Shown in pieces: positions 11,119-23,300 of a stretch of 64,000 nucleotides of DNA. The notes beneath the pieces were generated by a model that saw only the letters and a program-made list of their open reading frames with translations, did no database searches and was not told the DNA's origin. The position numbers and the translations under genes are program-made. Source of the DNA: Neoechinorhynchus agilis (taxonomy: Eukaryota; Acanthocephala); the NCBI GenBank assembly GCA_051530055.1, contig CM121341.1, forward strand, positions 8,246,001-8,310,000, given 5' to 3'. Positions within the stretch are counted from its first letter, which is position 1, and every line of letters begins with the position of its first letter.

Positions 11119-12281
11119 ATGACGTCTGAAAGTGTTGATTTGATTGATGATGATGATGATGTTTCTGACGCGGATATTCCTTTCTCGATTCCTGGTACAA
11201 TGCGTCCGGAAAACACTGTTTGGGTGATTGGCATAAACGAAACGACCACAGCGGAGATGCTGAAGGATTTGTTTGCTTCATATGGAGAAGTTTCGGAAGC
11301 GCGTATCGTTAAGAAGATAAAATGTTGCCGGTTTTTCGGGCAGGTTTCAATGATGAGAGAAAAAGACGCCAATCTTGCGATTGTTGGAGTTCATTTGACG
11401 CAATTGAATGGAAATCGAGTGGAATGTGTGAGAGGGGACCGTAAGAAGATCGATGAAGTAAAGAATTTTATTGACGAAAAGCATCAATCGCGGTTGATCA
11501 GCCAAGAATGCAGGTCGCCGAGAATCTCAAGCTTGACTGCGTCTTTTTTAGGTAATAATCTATTTAAAATCATTCTTGACTTTAAGACTGCTAATATCTT
11601 TTTAAGCGCACTCCTTAGAGATTGATCCTCGATGCCTGTTTATTTAATCGAGTTCTTAAACGCCGTTCAAAATTAGAACTGAACGACAGTGCGTACCTTT
11701 GCCGGCGCAAAAACGATTTGAACGTTCAGAAGGCAAGTGTTCACTACTATGAAAAACTTATAAAGACTCGAGAATCCAACGTGGCTCGACGTGAGCAACG
11801 AGTTGAGTCTTTGAACAAAGAGCTCATTGAACTCGAAGAAACATTGAAGTTGGACCGAGAGAACCTTAGAAAGGACCGTGAAGAGCATAATCGACGCTTG
11901 GCGGAAATGGACGAACGCGAAACACAGGTCAGACAACGGATGAATGCACTGAGAATTGAAAAACAAAAACTCGAGGATACATTGGTCAACAATCGTTTAA
12001 AGCGATCTTCTTTGAAATATAATTACCCACCCAATCATGGTAAGGTTCAAAGACACACAACGGACTTTGGACATGTAAATCCTATCGACTACATTGCGCC
12101 ACCGTCGCCCTCACCAACGTGGTTTCATCATCGACCCGTGTATATGCCAACGATGAGTTCCACAATACAAAGACCATTTAATCAAGTGGCCCATTCACCG
12201 TATAGACCAAGGAGGACAATGGGATTTCGAAGAACGGGATCACGAGGCCGTGGTAGATACTCCTCGCATAGGAGAACTTGA
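11119..12281 (+). CDS. SAFB-like RRM protein with Arg/Glu coiled coil
   Basis: The first ATG is at 11119 and the frame is open 27 bases upstream. After an acidic N-terminus (a run of six Asp) comes one RNA-recognition motif (NTVWVIGIN, LFASYGEVSEARIV, CCRFFGQVSM, LNGNRVECVRGDRKK). The RNP1 resembles that of scaffold attachment factor B / SLTM proteins, which bind chromatin and RNA in the nucleus. A second exon encodes a charged coiled coil of about 70 residues (REQRVESLNKELIELEETL onward) and a C-terminus ending in an RG-rich segment (GSRGRGRYSSHRRT), an order also typical of SAFB. I infer an intron at about 11552-11652: donor ggtaataa, acceptor atcgag, which keep frame. The usual N-terminal SAP domain is not seen. 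The protein is about 350 residues, short for the family, so an upstream exon or a divergent short form is possible. Confidence 0.75.
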
Positions 12282-13009
12282 AACATTGAAGAGAACGAAT
12301 GGAACAAATGACCGGAACTTTGGAAAATATACTGAAAAGTGCACTTTAAGCAAAAAGAGCAAAATCGCCGTCGTATTTGGTTATACATTAGATAATTTTT
12401 AGCCTTCCACGATTTAAATTGACCAATTAATTTTTGTAAAGAAGTTTTATTGATCTCAATATTTCGTCGGACTTCTTCAAGTTGTTTCCGTATTTCCGAT
12501 GTTTCACATTATCGAGGTTTTCTCATTGTTTTGCAAGCTGTCGAGAGCGTTCAGCAACGCTCGTTAAAAAAACTTTTCACTAAAATAAAGAAATTAGATG
12601 CTACCCATTTAAATTCCATAATGTTGATGAAGTTTGCAAATATACATTTGAAAGAATTACGGTGTCAAATGTTAAAAATTTAAATAATCTACCGAGTAAA
12701 ACCTTTTAGAAATTATGTAATTGCTTGTAATTGAGACGAATCACTGAAGGTCCGAAAGTAGGAGCATTCCTTCTGCCAAATAAAGAGTTTCCCTGTCTAA
12801 CATCACCTACCGATAGCCTTCGGCACCTCACAAATCCAGAAAACGAGGTGGTGTGAATGTTCATTGTCCAATCTGTTGAAATTTTTACAAGGTACGAAGA
12901 TTCAAATGCTCAATGATTAATTTGTGTAAACCAGAGTCAAGCGATTCTTCAGCGATTCGCGTTTAATGCTGCCGTTCAAATTGTAGGTTTCGAACTCTGC
13001 TCCAATGCT
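12282..13009. other. 3' flank of the SAFB-like gene with a degenerate PLE end
   Basis: No supported gene. At 12440-12486 the minus strand reads ttgaagaagtccgacgaaat, the same order of CTGAAGA-like box, short helix and GAAATAT as other PLE ends here. The plus-strand frame at 12450-12683 overlaps this and looks like chance. The remainder is AT-rich and unassigned. Confidence 0.35.
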
Positions 13010-15265
13010 TTACACTGAAATGACAAGTCCATTTCTTATGACTTCACAATTTTGCGTTTATGTTTCAAACTGCGATGAAGTGTCCATTTCCTACGATTTA
13101 GCAATTTTGCGTTTATGTTTCAAACTGCGATGAAGTGTCCATTTCCTACGATTTAGCAATTTTGCGTTTATGTTTCAAACTTCGATAAAGTGTCCATTTC
13201 CAATGACTTAACAATTTCGCGTCTATGTTTTACACTGGAAAAAAAAGTGTCCATTTCCTACGACTTTGCAATTTTGCGTTTATGTTTCAAACTGCGATGA
13301 AGTGTCCATTTCCTACGACTTAGGAATTTCGCGCCTATGTTTTAAACTGCGATGAAGCGTCCATTTCTTATGACTTAACAATTTCCCGCCTTTCTTTCAA
13401 ACTGCGATAAAGTTTCAATTTCCTGTGACTTAGCAATTTCGCGTCTGTGTTTTACACTGGGAAAAAGTGTAGCAATTTTGCGTCTATGTTTCAAACTGGG
13501 AAAAAGTGTCCATTTCCTATGACTTAGCAATTTTGCGTCTATGTTTCAAACTGCGATAAAGTGTCCATTTCCTACGACTTAGCAATTTTGCGTTTATGTT
13601 TCAAACTGCGATGAAGTGTCCATTTCCTACGATTTAGCAATTTTGCGTTTATGTTTTACACTGGGAAAAAGTGTCCATTTCCTATGACTTTGCAATTTTG
13701 CGTTTATGTTTCAAACTGCGATAAAGTGTCCATTTCCTACGATTTAGCAATTTCGCGTCTATGTTTTACACTGGGAAAAAGTGTCCATTTCCTATGACTT
13801 AACAATTTCGCGTCTATGTTTCAAACTGCGATAAAGTGTCCATTTCCTACGACTTAGCAATTTCGCGTTTATGTTTTAAACTGCGATAAAGTGTCCATTT
13901 CCTATGACTTAGCAATTTCGCGTCTATGTTTTAAACTGCGATAAAGTGTCCATTTCCTACGACTTAGCAATTTCGCGTCTATGTTTTACACTGGGAAAAA
14001 GTGTCCATTTCCTATGACTTAGCAATTTCGCGTCTATGTTTTACACTGGGAAAAAGTGTCCATTTCCTACGACTTTGCAATTTTGCGTTTATGTTTCAAA
14101 CTGCGATAAAGTGTCCATTTCCTACGACTTAGCAATTTCGCGTCTATGTTTCAAACTGCGATAAAGTGTCCATTTCCTACGATTTAGCAATTTCGCGTCT
14201 ATGTTTTACACTGGGAAAAAGTGTCCATTTCCTATGACTTAGCAATTTTGCGTTTATGTTTCAAACTGCGATAAAGTGTCCATTTCCTACGACTTAGCAA
14301 TTTCGCGCCTATGTTTTAAACTGCGATAAAGTGTCCATTTCCTATGACTTAGCAATTTCGCGTCTATGTTTTAAACTGCGATAAAGTGTCCATTTCCTAT
14401 GACTTAGCAATTTCGCGTCTATGTTTTACACTGGGAAAAAGTGTCCATTTCCTATGACTTAGCAATTTCGCGTTTATGTTTCAAACTGCGATAAAGTGTC
14501 CATTTCCTACGACTTAACAATTTCGCGTCTATGTTTTAAACTGCGAAAAAGTGTCCATTTCCTATGACTTAGCAATTTCGCGTCTATGTTTTAAACTGCG
14601 ATAAAGTGTCCATTTCCTACGACTTAACAATTTCGCGTCTATGTTTTAAACTGCGATAAAGTGTCCATTTCCTACGACTTAACAATTTCGCGCCTATGTT
14701 TCAAACTGCGAAAAAGTGTCCATTTCCTACGACTTAGCAATTTCGCGTCTATGTTTTACACTGGGAAAAAGTGTCCATTTCCTACGACTTAGCAATTTTG
14801 CGTCTATGTTTTACACTGGGAAAAAGTGTCCATTTCCTACGACTTAGCAATTTCGCGTCTATGTTTTACACTGGGAAAAAGTGTCCATTTCCTATGACTT
14901 AGCAATTTCGCGTCTATGTTTTACACTGGGAGAAAAGTGTCCATTTCCTACGACTTAGCAATTTCGCGTCTATGTTTTAAACTGGGAAAAAGTGTCCATT
15001 TCCTATGACTTTACATTTTCGCGTCTATGTTTCAAACTGGGAAAAAGTGTCCATTTCCTATGACTTAGCAATTTCTCGTCTATGTTTTACACTGGGAAAA
15101 AGTGTCCATTTCCTACGATTTAGCAATTTTGCGTTTATGTTTCAAACTGCGATGAAGTGTCCGTTTCCTACGACTTTGCAATTTCTCGCCTATGTTTTAC
15201 ACTGGGAAAAAGTGTCCATTTCCTACGACTTTACATTTTCGCGGCTATGTTTTACACTGAAATGA
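13010..15265. repeat. 55-bp minisatellite, about 41 copies
   Basis: The landmark gtgtccatttcct repeats every 55 bp (for example 13781, 13836, 13891) from about 13010 to 15265. Units fall into two interspersed types that differ in the first third: tttcaaactgcgataaag and ttttacactgggaaaaag. The centre is the most uniform, while the outer units are more diverged. Reading frames across it are open only by chance. The array sits between the convergent ends of the SAFB-like gene and the RFX gene. Confidence 0.95.
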
Positions 15266-15457
15266 CGTATACTTTTGCTAGGACTTGTTAAAATATTAAA
15301 TATAATTTCATACCTAAAGAACAATTTGATTAGTTTGATCCTATGATGAAGTTCGTTGGCAGCTACTTATGATTGTATTTTCGATAGCTCGTATCCTGTG
15401 CCGTAGTGGATGTCACAATCGTATTGACTGAGCAGTGCAATTCTATACCTTTGACGG

Positions 15458-18400
15458 CTATTTGCTATAAAATTGCACTAAGAATAACGATAATTGAGCT
15501 TCATTAAGAATCGTATCCGCTAATTCTCGTTTAAACGTCATTTCGGTAGTCAGACAATTTCCGATTCCACTGAGGAGATTACGAAGATAAGGCCAATTAT
15601 CAGGAGCATGAGCAACGAATAACCTCATTAAGCAAGCGGAATAGCAGTTCCAATTGCGAATAATTGTTCGACATGCGCGTCCATAATCTTCCAAATCATG
15701 CCTGAACTGTCCTGCGTAAGTGAATCCATGGTTAAGAATGCCATTGACGCAATCACAGACAGATCGGGAATCCTTTAAAAACGACATGATGTTTTCAGTC
15801 ACGTTCTTAATGAAGTCTGGATCGTCTTCTGCGGTCCATTGAAGTGTATCCAAACTCAAATTCCAATTTGCGCGTTCAAAATCTCCTAATAGACGAAGTT
15901 TCAGGGAAGGATTGCTTAGATCAGCTTTAACTTTCTTTAGAAGGTCTGCTGTGTTAAAACGCGAATCCAAAAGAGTTGTGAAATGATATGCACATTGATC
16001 TTTCATAATTTGGAACTTTGTTGGGGTTGAAGAGATCAAAGACCGAGTTTGTTCAATGAAATTGACGACAAATGAACTAATTTCGTCTTTACGTTCTGCC
16101 ATATGAAATAGGTCTGGGATCATAATGTGAACCATAGTGTAATTTGTAAGATCCTCCATTCTCTTAAGTGCACAGATAACGCACTCATTTCCTAATAATC
16201 GATCTATCTGATCAACGGTTAATCCAGATATGTGAGTATCAAGCTCATCTTCAGGATAAAGACAAAATGGTTGCCAAAATGCATGATTGATATCATGGAC
16301 GTGATTGAATTGCCTAATTAACACCGCACTTGTTATATTCTTTAAGAATCAAGAAAATCGATGGTGAGAGAGAAAAAAGAGTAATGAACACACACCTTTA
16401 GGTATTGCATATAAGTGTTAATAAATTGCTCAAATTCCATATTCTCTTCATTGGCGCGCTCTCCCGTTTTAGGTTTAGTTTCCTCATTATTATTCGTGTC
16501 ATATTTTATCTTTTGCTTTTCAAGAAGTACATTGTGTGAATAATGAGAACATTGGTGATCAATTAATGGTTTCAAGGACGATCCATTTGCAACTGCGATT
16601 CCGTAATAATGATATTTGGAATTTCCTCTAGAACCGAGACGGCGTGTCTTTATGCCCACAAACGTTGTTCGAATCAGTTTTCCGAATAAAGGTGCACTCA
16701 TGGCCTCGATGCCCAAATTTAGGCAGTGCTCCAAATAAAGATTGAACAAAATGCTTCGTCTGATGCTATTTCCATCTGATGGTTGAAAATTGTCCAGGAT
16801 CCATGAAATCTTAAAAGAGAAAAATTATATTACAATCTTCAATTGAACAAGGTTTTTTAGAGAAAAAAACTGTATCCGTAAAATTAATCTTTGTTTTCTT
16901 TGAAAAATTATTCGTATTAAATATTTTAATGATTTGTAAGTGTGAATTGGAACAATAAAAGAATTGAACATAACACCCTGCCTATATTCTTTATAAAAAT
17001 ATTATAGAAAAACATTTTTCACCGCAACTAAGACTTAAATCATATCGAGAGAAAATTCATCGGGATGGTAAATTTTGACTTGTGTGGTGAATTTGTTCAC
17101 CAGGTTAAAATTCATTTTATTGTTCGCTAAATATTTCGAAAGAGGAAACCTCCTCGGCTTCTCAATCATCTAAAAAGGTTTTTGGTTATTGTTATTTCTA
17201 TGTTTTGTCTAAAAGGCTCGGATTGAGAGGTTCGCTACTTCCAAGGTTTGGGGATGATTGATAAGGCGAGGAGATTTCCTTTTTCGAAATATTTCAGAAC
17301 AATAAAATGATTTCTAATCGGGCGAACATATTCACCACAAGTAAAAATAAGACTTAAATGTTAGCTACTCGAACAAAGCAAAAAATAATTATTCATATTA
17401 AATATTTTAATGATTTGTAAGTGTGATTTGGAACAAATTGTTCATTATGTTTTATATGGCCGACTGAAACCGGTGCTTCAAATAATTCCGAAGATTCTGA
17501 GACCGAGATGTATCGAGAATTGGCTCGGGACGTCAACCCAGTCACTGATCGAGTAGAAAACAAGCCCCAGTCGAAAACATCGTTCGTTAAAAACGAAATC
17601 CCAATCATAAAAAATGCAGAATTTTGGGAGAGAATTACATTTAGCTTTTCGTGTTCCTTTAAATACCTTCTTTTCCCGGCAAAGTTTCTGATTCTCTCTT
17701 TTTAATCGACGGAAATTGATCAGTAGAGCTTTTTCGGATAAAATCGACGTTCCGACGTACTCAAATCGGTGGTCATTTAAAAGTTAACAATCGATCAATT
17801 CAAAAATGAGGCAAAATAGCGAACATTTATCCAGTAGATCAAAAAATGGTCACAAAAAATGCAGAATTTTGGGAGAGAATTACATTTAGCTTTTCGTCTT
17901 CCTTTAAATACCTTCTTTTCCCGGCAAAGTTTCTGATTCTCTCTTTTTAATCGACGGAAATTGATCAGTAGAGCTTTTTCGGATAAAATCGACGTTCCGA
18001 CGTACTCAAATCGGTGGTCATTTAAAAGTTAACAATCGATCAATTCAAAAATGAGGCAAAATAGCGAACATTTATCCAGTAGATCAAAAAATGGTCACAA
18101 AAAATGCAGAATTTTGGGAGAGAATTACATTTAGCTTTTCGTGTTCCTTTAAATACCTTCTTTTCCCGGCAAAGTTTCTGATTCTCTCTTTTTAATCGAC
18201 GGAAATTGATCAGTAGAGCTTTTTCGGATAAAATCGACGTTCCGACGTACTCAAATCGGTGGTCATTTAAAAGTTAACAATCGATCAATTCAAAAATGAG
18301 GCAAAATAGCGAACATTTATCCAGTAGATCAAAAAATGGTCACAAAAAATGCAGAATTTTGGGAGAGAATTACATTTAGCTTTTCGTGTTCCTTTAAATA

Positions 18401-20036
18401 CCTTCTTTTCCCGGCAAAGTTTCTGATTCTCTCTTTTCAATCGACGGAAATTGATCAGTAGAGCTTTTTCGGATAAAATCGACGTTCCGACGTACTCAAA
18501 TCGGTGGTCATTTAAAAGTTAACAATCGATCAATTCAAAAATGAGGCAAAATAGCGAACATTTATCCAGTAGATCAAAAAATGGTCACAAAAAATGCAGA
18601 ATTTTGGGAGAGAATTACATTTAGCTTTTCGTCTTCCTTTAAATACCTTCTTTTCCCGGCAAAGTTTCTGATTCTCTCTTTTCAATCGACGGAAATTGAT
18701 CAGTAGAGCTTTTTCGGATAAAATCGACGTTCCGACGTACTCAAATCGGTGGTCATTTAAAAGTTAACAATCGATCAATTCAAAAATGAGGCAAAATAGC
18801 GAACATTTATCCAGTAGATCAAAAAATGGTCACAAAAAATGCAGAATTTTGGGAGAGAATTACATTTAGCTTTTCGTGTTCCTTTAAATACCTTCTTTTC
18901 CCGGCAAAGTTTCTGATTCTCTCTTTTCAATCGACAGACATTGATCAGTAGAGCTTTTTCGGATAAAATCGACGTTCCGACGTACTCAAATCGGTGGTCA
19001 TTTAAAAGTTAACAATCGATCAATTCAAAAATGAGGCAAAATAGCGAACATTTATCCAGTAGATCAAAAAATGGTCACAAAAAATGCAGAATTTTGGGAG
19101 AGAATTACATTTAGCTTTTCGTGTTCCTTTAAATACCTTCTTTTCCCGGCAAAGTTTCTGATTCTCTCTTTTCAATCGACGGAAATTGATCAGTAGAGCT
19201 TTTTCGGATAAAATCGACGTTCCGACGTACTCAAATCGGTGGTCATTTAAAAGTTAACATTCGATCAATTCAAAAATGAGGCAAAATAGCGAACATTTAT
19301 CCAGTAGATCAAAAAATGGTCACAAAAAATGCAGAATTTTGGGCGAGAATTGCATATTTTTAGTTTCTCGTTTAGAAAATAATAACTTTTTGATCTCCCG
19401 ATTCGTTGAAAAGTTTCTGATTCTCTTTTCTGTCACAACTGCTATTGATTTTTTGTATCTGGCGTAAAAATTAAAAGAAGTTATTGATTACGACATTTCA
19501 GAGGCACAATCTTGCCAATAAAACACTTAAACAACCTTGATGAACGCGCACATAAGATTGTGCCTCTGAAATATCGGAATCAATAAATTCTTTTAATTTT
19601 TCCGCCACATAAAAGCATTTAGAACAAACGACAAAATTTGAACAAAATCGTTCACATTTGAGCAACGGCTCTATAGTGTCGTGAGCGAATCAAGTAATTT
19701 GATTAAAAAACCAACCGTTTCTTGTTCAGCCGGCGACCTCGCGCACATTTGTTTAGAACCCGGATTACCCGGATTTTCTGTTTTATTTGCGATTGAACTT
19801 GAACTATTTTCCTCGTCGTTTCCCTGATCACTGAAGACAAGTTTGATTGGTTTACAATCTTCATTGGATTGTTGTTTACTGCGAGTAAGCGCTTCGATTT
19901 CATCGTTCACATCGCATGTACAAACAGAGAAGTTCTCAGTACTATGGCATTCGATTTTCATTAATTCGAATTGTACACAATTGTCGATTTCAACTTGCTC
20001 CTTTTTCACCGGTAAATCAGAATGGTCGTTGAACAT
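15458..20036 (-). CDS. RFX-family transcription factor, three exons
   Basis: RFX proteins bind X-box DNA through a winged helix and in animals control ciliary and other genes. Exons on the minus strand, inferred from GT/AG sites in frame, are 20036-19716, 16809-16396 and 16339-15458. The 56-nt second intron is well supported. The first intron is 2.9 kb and filled by satellite. The product is about 538 residues. The N-terminal 107 residues are acidic and low-complexity. The DNA-binding domain follows at once: WILDNFQPSDGNSIRRS, LEHCLNLGIEAMSAPLFGKL and FVGIKTRRLGSRGNSKYHYYGI match the family closely, including the wing with its basic residues. About 290 residues of helical C-terminal region follow, corresponding to the family's B/C/dimerisation region, but strongly diverged. 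Assignment of the first exon rests on phase and an ET-ISWILDN junction that fits other RFX proteins. The family is certain; the paralogue is not. Confidence 0.9.
17030..17365. repeat. Head-to-head pair of PLE-terminal-like repeats
   Basis: Within the first RFX intron, about 17030-17175 (minus) and 17225-17365 (plus) are inverted copies of one sequence, separated by about 60 bp. Shared blocks are cgaaatatt, acaataaaatga, the hairpin-forming gaggag...cctc, and a distal ttcaccac..aagtaaaa..aagacttaaat. Both match the other hammerhead-like PLE ends of the window, although the CTGANGA box is decayed in both. Confidence 0.55.
17366..17610. other. Unassigned sequence with a short plus-strand coding-like run
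   Basis: Plus-strand frame from about 17440 to 17610 reads a polar, acidic stretch (NNSEDSETEMYRELARD and a lysine-rich end) antisense to the RFX intron, then runs into the 245-bp array. It may be a decayed exon or element fragment. I cannot assign it. Confidence 0.2.
17611..19400. repeat. 245-bp satellite, seven full copies plus a partial
   Basis: The landmark atgcagaattttggg occurs at 17614, 17859, 18104, 18349, 18594, 18839, 19084 and 19329, exactly 245 bp apart. Copies are nearly identical, differing at a handful of positions such as cttttt/cttttc. The last copy diverges after about 50 bp. The array lies inside the first intron of the RFX gene. Confidence 0.95.
19461..19610. repeat. Foldback (inverted repeat) formed by two PLE-like ends
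   Basis: The left arm (about 19463-19515) and right arm (about 19549-19608) are reverse complements over about 50 bp, with a loop of about 35 bp. The perfect core is caagattgtgcctctgaaat in the minus sense on the left and aagattgtgcctctgaaata in the plus sense on the right. Outward of each comes a tcggaatcaataaattc-like tail, the GAAATATCGGAA..AATAAA pattern of the PLE ends elsewhere. It is also in the RFX first intron. A MITE is an alternative reading. Confidence 0.6.
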
Positions 20037-20367
20037 TATATATCTTTGGTGTGAACGTTAAAAACAAAGTACAGATATTATTGAATTAAAAAAGTTCGGA
20101 TCTTTTTGAGAAAAATACCGTTAAGAACCGATAATTAGGAAATCATTAGGACAGAAAAAATGTGAAAAACGGACATCTTCCAATCACGTTTTGAACGTAA
20201 ACTCAAAAATAGGCGTTATGAACAAAATATTTCAATCGCAAATCACAAAAATCCAATTGGCAAATCATTAGACCATAGAAAATTTTTGTTTACTTTCTTC
20301 CGGCACAATAGCGCGCTTTTAAAAAAGTTTATCTTAATAAAGGGACTTTTTCTTCAATTATCTTCGT

Positions 20368-23300
20368 ATGGATCGCGGTAACGTGTTGAATTTGATTGTT
20401 TTGCTTGGTTTTCTGGTTGTATTTGATACGTTTTGCTCGTTGCCTCCTCGATTGGACTATTCTCTAGTCTCCAAATGGCCGTCGACGCCTTTATATGCGG
20501 AAATGGGTGAATTCATTCGCCAGCGATGGCCAGATCGGTATATTCCGTTCGCTGAATCGGTCATGCGAAGTGAGTGCAATCATAACGAAATCGATTGTGT
20601 GTTATTGGATGCCAAATCAATAATAAACGACGATCGTGTGCTGGATATCGCTGGACTGTATCTTCTATCACGCACATATTCTCCCTTTGTTGAAATGACG
20701 AGACGAATCGCCACCAAAGTATCGAACGAATCAAACTTTTTCTTTATTATCTTCATATCGCGAACTGAAAGATTTGTCTCATCTGACCCTAAAGAGATTA
20801 TTGATTCACTTGGATCTTCCTCTTATCGACCACGTCCTTTCTTGGACCAAAAGGATTTTACCGCACGAGATGAAGTTTCAAACGTCGTGGCTTATGGTGA
20901 TTGGCTGGATCCTGAATTTATAGAAGCTTATCGAATATTGAATTCGTCGACGAAGCCTTTCAATTGTCTACTCAAGCCGTTTATAAGAAATATATCTCAA
21001 CAGCCTGTTTCACTGTCCGGATATGGCGTAGCTTTAAAACTTAAAAGTACCGAATATAAAGCGATGGACGAAAGTCAAGGAAATTTAACTTCCAAGGAAA
21101 CAGATAATGGACCAGCTCGTATAGTTCGCGGATTCGATTTTAAGCGTCTTTTTAAAGTGTATCACGAAGATCAGGATGCGTTGTCCAGGTTTAAAGTTCA
21201 ATTAAATGGCCGGTGGATTTTTTTATAATGTTGAATTTTTCTTTTTCGTTTACACTTTCGGTGAGAATAATCCCGGTCATTACATATTTTATTTATTCGA
21301 AATATTTCGCGAGGTATCCTCGCCTCTTCAGTCAGTGTAAATTAATCTAATCGACTGACTCTTTTATAGTAAAATTCAAAAGTTAAGCCTATTTTAAATC
21401 GATGGCCGCTAAATAGATGCATTTTTGATGGCTTATCTTAAAGGAATTACAAGTGATTTCTTCACTACAAAAATCAATTTCTATAAAAATTTTTTGGCGA
21501 AATCTAGTTGGTTCTCGCTTATGTTTAAAGCAAATAAATTTAATGGGATTCAGAAACATGGAATGCTCTCTTTGTCAATAAACATTCTCTTCAAACATAA
21601 ATCATCGGTGTCTACTATTTCAAAATGATTTTTCCACTTGATCAAAAATCCACCGTATTACTGGGTCAACCTGTTTTGGTTGATATGCCTCGACCATGGG
21701 AAATCCAATCGATGTCTCTAAAAGTGGCTTCTATGGTCATGAACGAGAAGATTGACCGTTTAAGCTTGATGCTTAACCTATCATCCGATTTTCTGCTTCA
21801 TATGAGGCCAATTTGTGCTTTTGAAATCAATAAGGAGACAGTGAGTCGCACTGAAAAGAATGGGGACGTATTAGATAGGCTTGTGAATCCACAATCGGCG
21901 GGAGGATGGTTCAGTCCTCCACAGCAGCTATCCATTGCCTTATTTGTAAATGGTCGCCGTGTGAATATTGGTGAAGATAACGAAATGTCAACACCCGCCG
22001 TCGACATGTTCGATCTGATCGATCTTATGGATAGCGAGGCACGACTCCTGTCTCCACTGTTGGTCATCAATTCCGACATAACTTCGCTTCTTCGATTGGT
22101 ACAGCTCCACGAGAGTGGCGATGGATTTGACGAAGTTGAATCTTCAATCAGGCTCGATTTTCGATCAAATCAAATCTTTTGGATGAACGATATCGAACGA
22201 GATGCAGCCTACGCACAGTTCTCTAATCGATTATACGAAGTACATGGAAACTCGGTCATGCTGAGACTAAATCTTTAATAGCGATGTTCTTGCGATTATA
22301 GCTTTAGGACGCCATAAAAGTCAACTTTAACTTGTAAATTTTCATTAGTATTTAAATAGAAAACCTGTATCATTTTTGTTGTCGACATTAACTTTACTGT
22401 CCAGCTAACTTTTATAAATCACATATAAATGATCAAACGAGGAAAATAGTTCAGATCCACTTCGGTCGGATGTAAATTAAATCTTAGATTTATAAATTAA
22501 TCAATCTCACATAATTTTGGTCGTTTTTAAATAGTACAATAAAATGATATTTCAAACCGATATACTTGCTAGAATCGGAATAATACGAAACAAAATTGTC
22601 ATTGATGGCTCGGGAAATCCATAATTATTATTTCTAAACTTTGCTTGTTACCTCAAGAACTATCGCAGTACCATCTTGTCTTATTTATCGAAACAGACGA
22701 TTTCTTGGATAATATCGATCACTCTTCTAATCAGTATAAGCAAATAATATCGAAATTGCTTGGAATGATGGAATACCGTGTCCCAATCAGATTTGGCATT
22801 GTCTTCAGCCACACAACTCGATATTGCAATTTTTTAAACGCATTAAAGAATCGGAGAGGTGGTCGTAGATTGTCGGAAACTATAGATGATCTGATAAGTC
22901 ACGCAACTACCGTTAATACAGTTTCAGCAGACATAACCAGCTCAAAAGATTGTGATTATAATTTGAATGAAAAATTAGGTCTTGGACCAGGTCTTCATGT
23001 TCTCTTCAATGGAATACCGCTCACTGGTTCGCAGGTGGATGATATAGAAGGGTCGATAAAGAGTTTCTTGTATTCAGAACGGGAACGATGGCGCGAAATT
23101 CTCAGTGGTGGTCGAGTACCGTCCGGAAATCTTATCGACTATTACATGAATCATAATCATCATCTCAAAAGTATTAACCGAGCAATAATCGACACACGAA
23201 CTCACCGATTTGTCGAAGATCACCATCTTAAAATTGAATTGGACTACATATTCAAAGCTAATGATCTCGAAACGGATCCTAAATTTTCGTGCTCGATCTG

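Noticed and set aside
15005-15265. Plus-strand frame in the 55-bp minisatellite
   Set aside because: 55 bp is not a multiple of three, and the frame is open only because all three phases lack stops in a few units.
13010-15265. CRISPR-like array
   Set aside because: There are no unique spacers; whole units are repeated head to tail in a eukaryotic genome.
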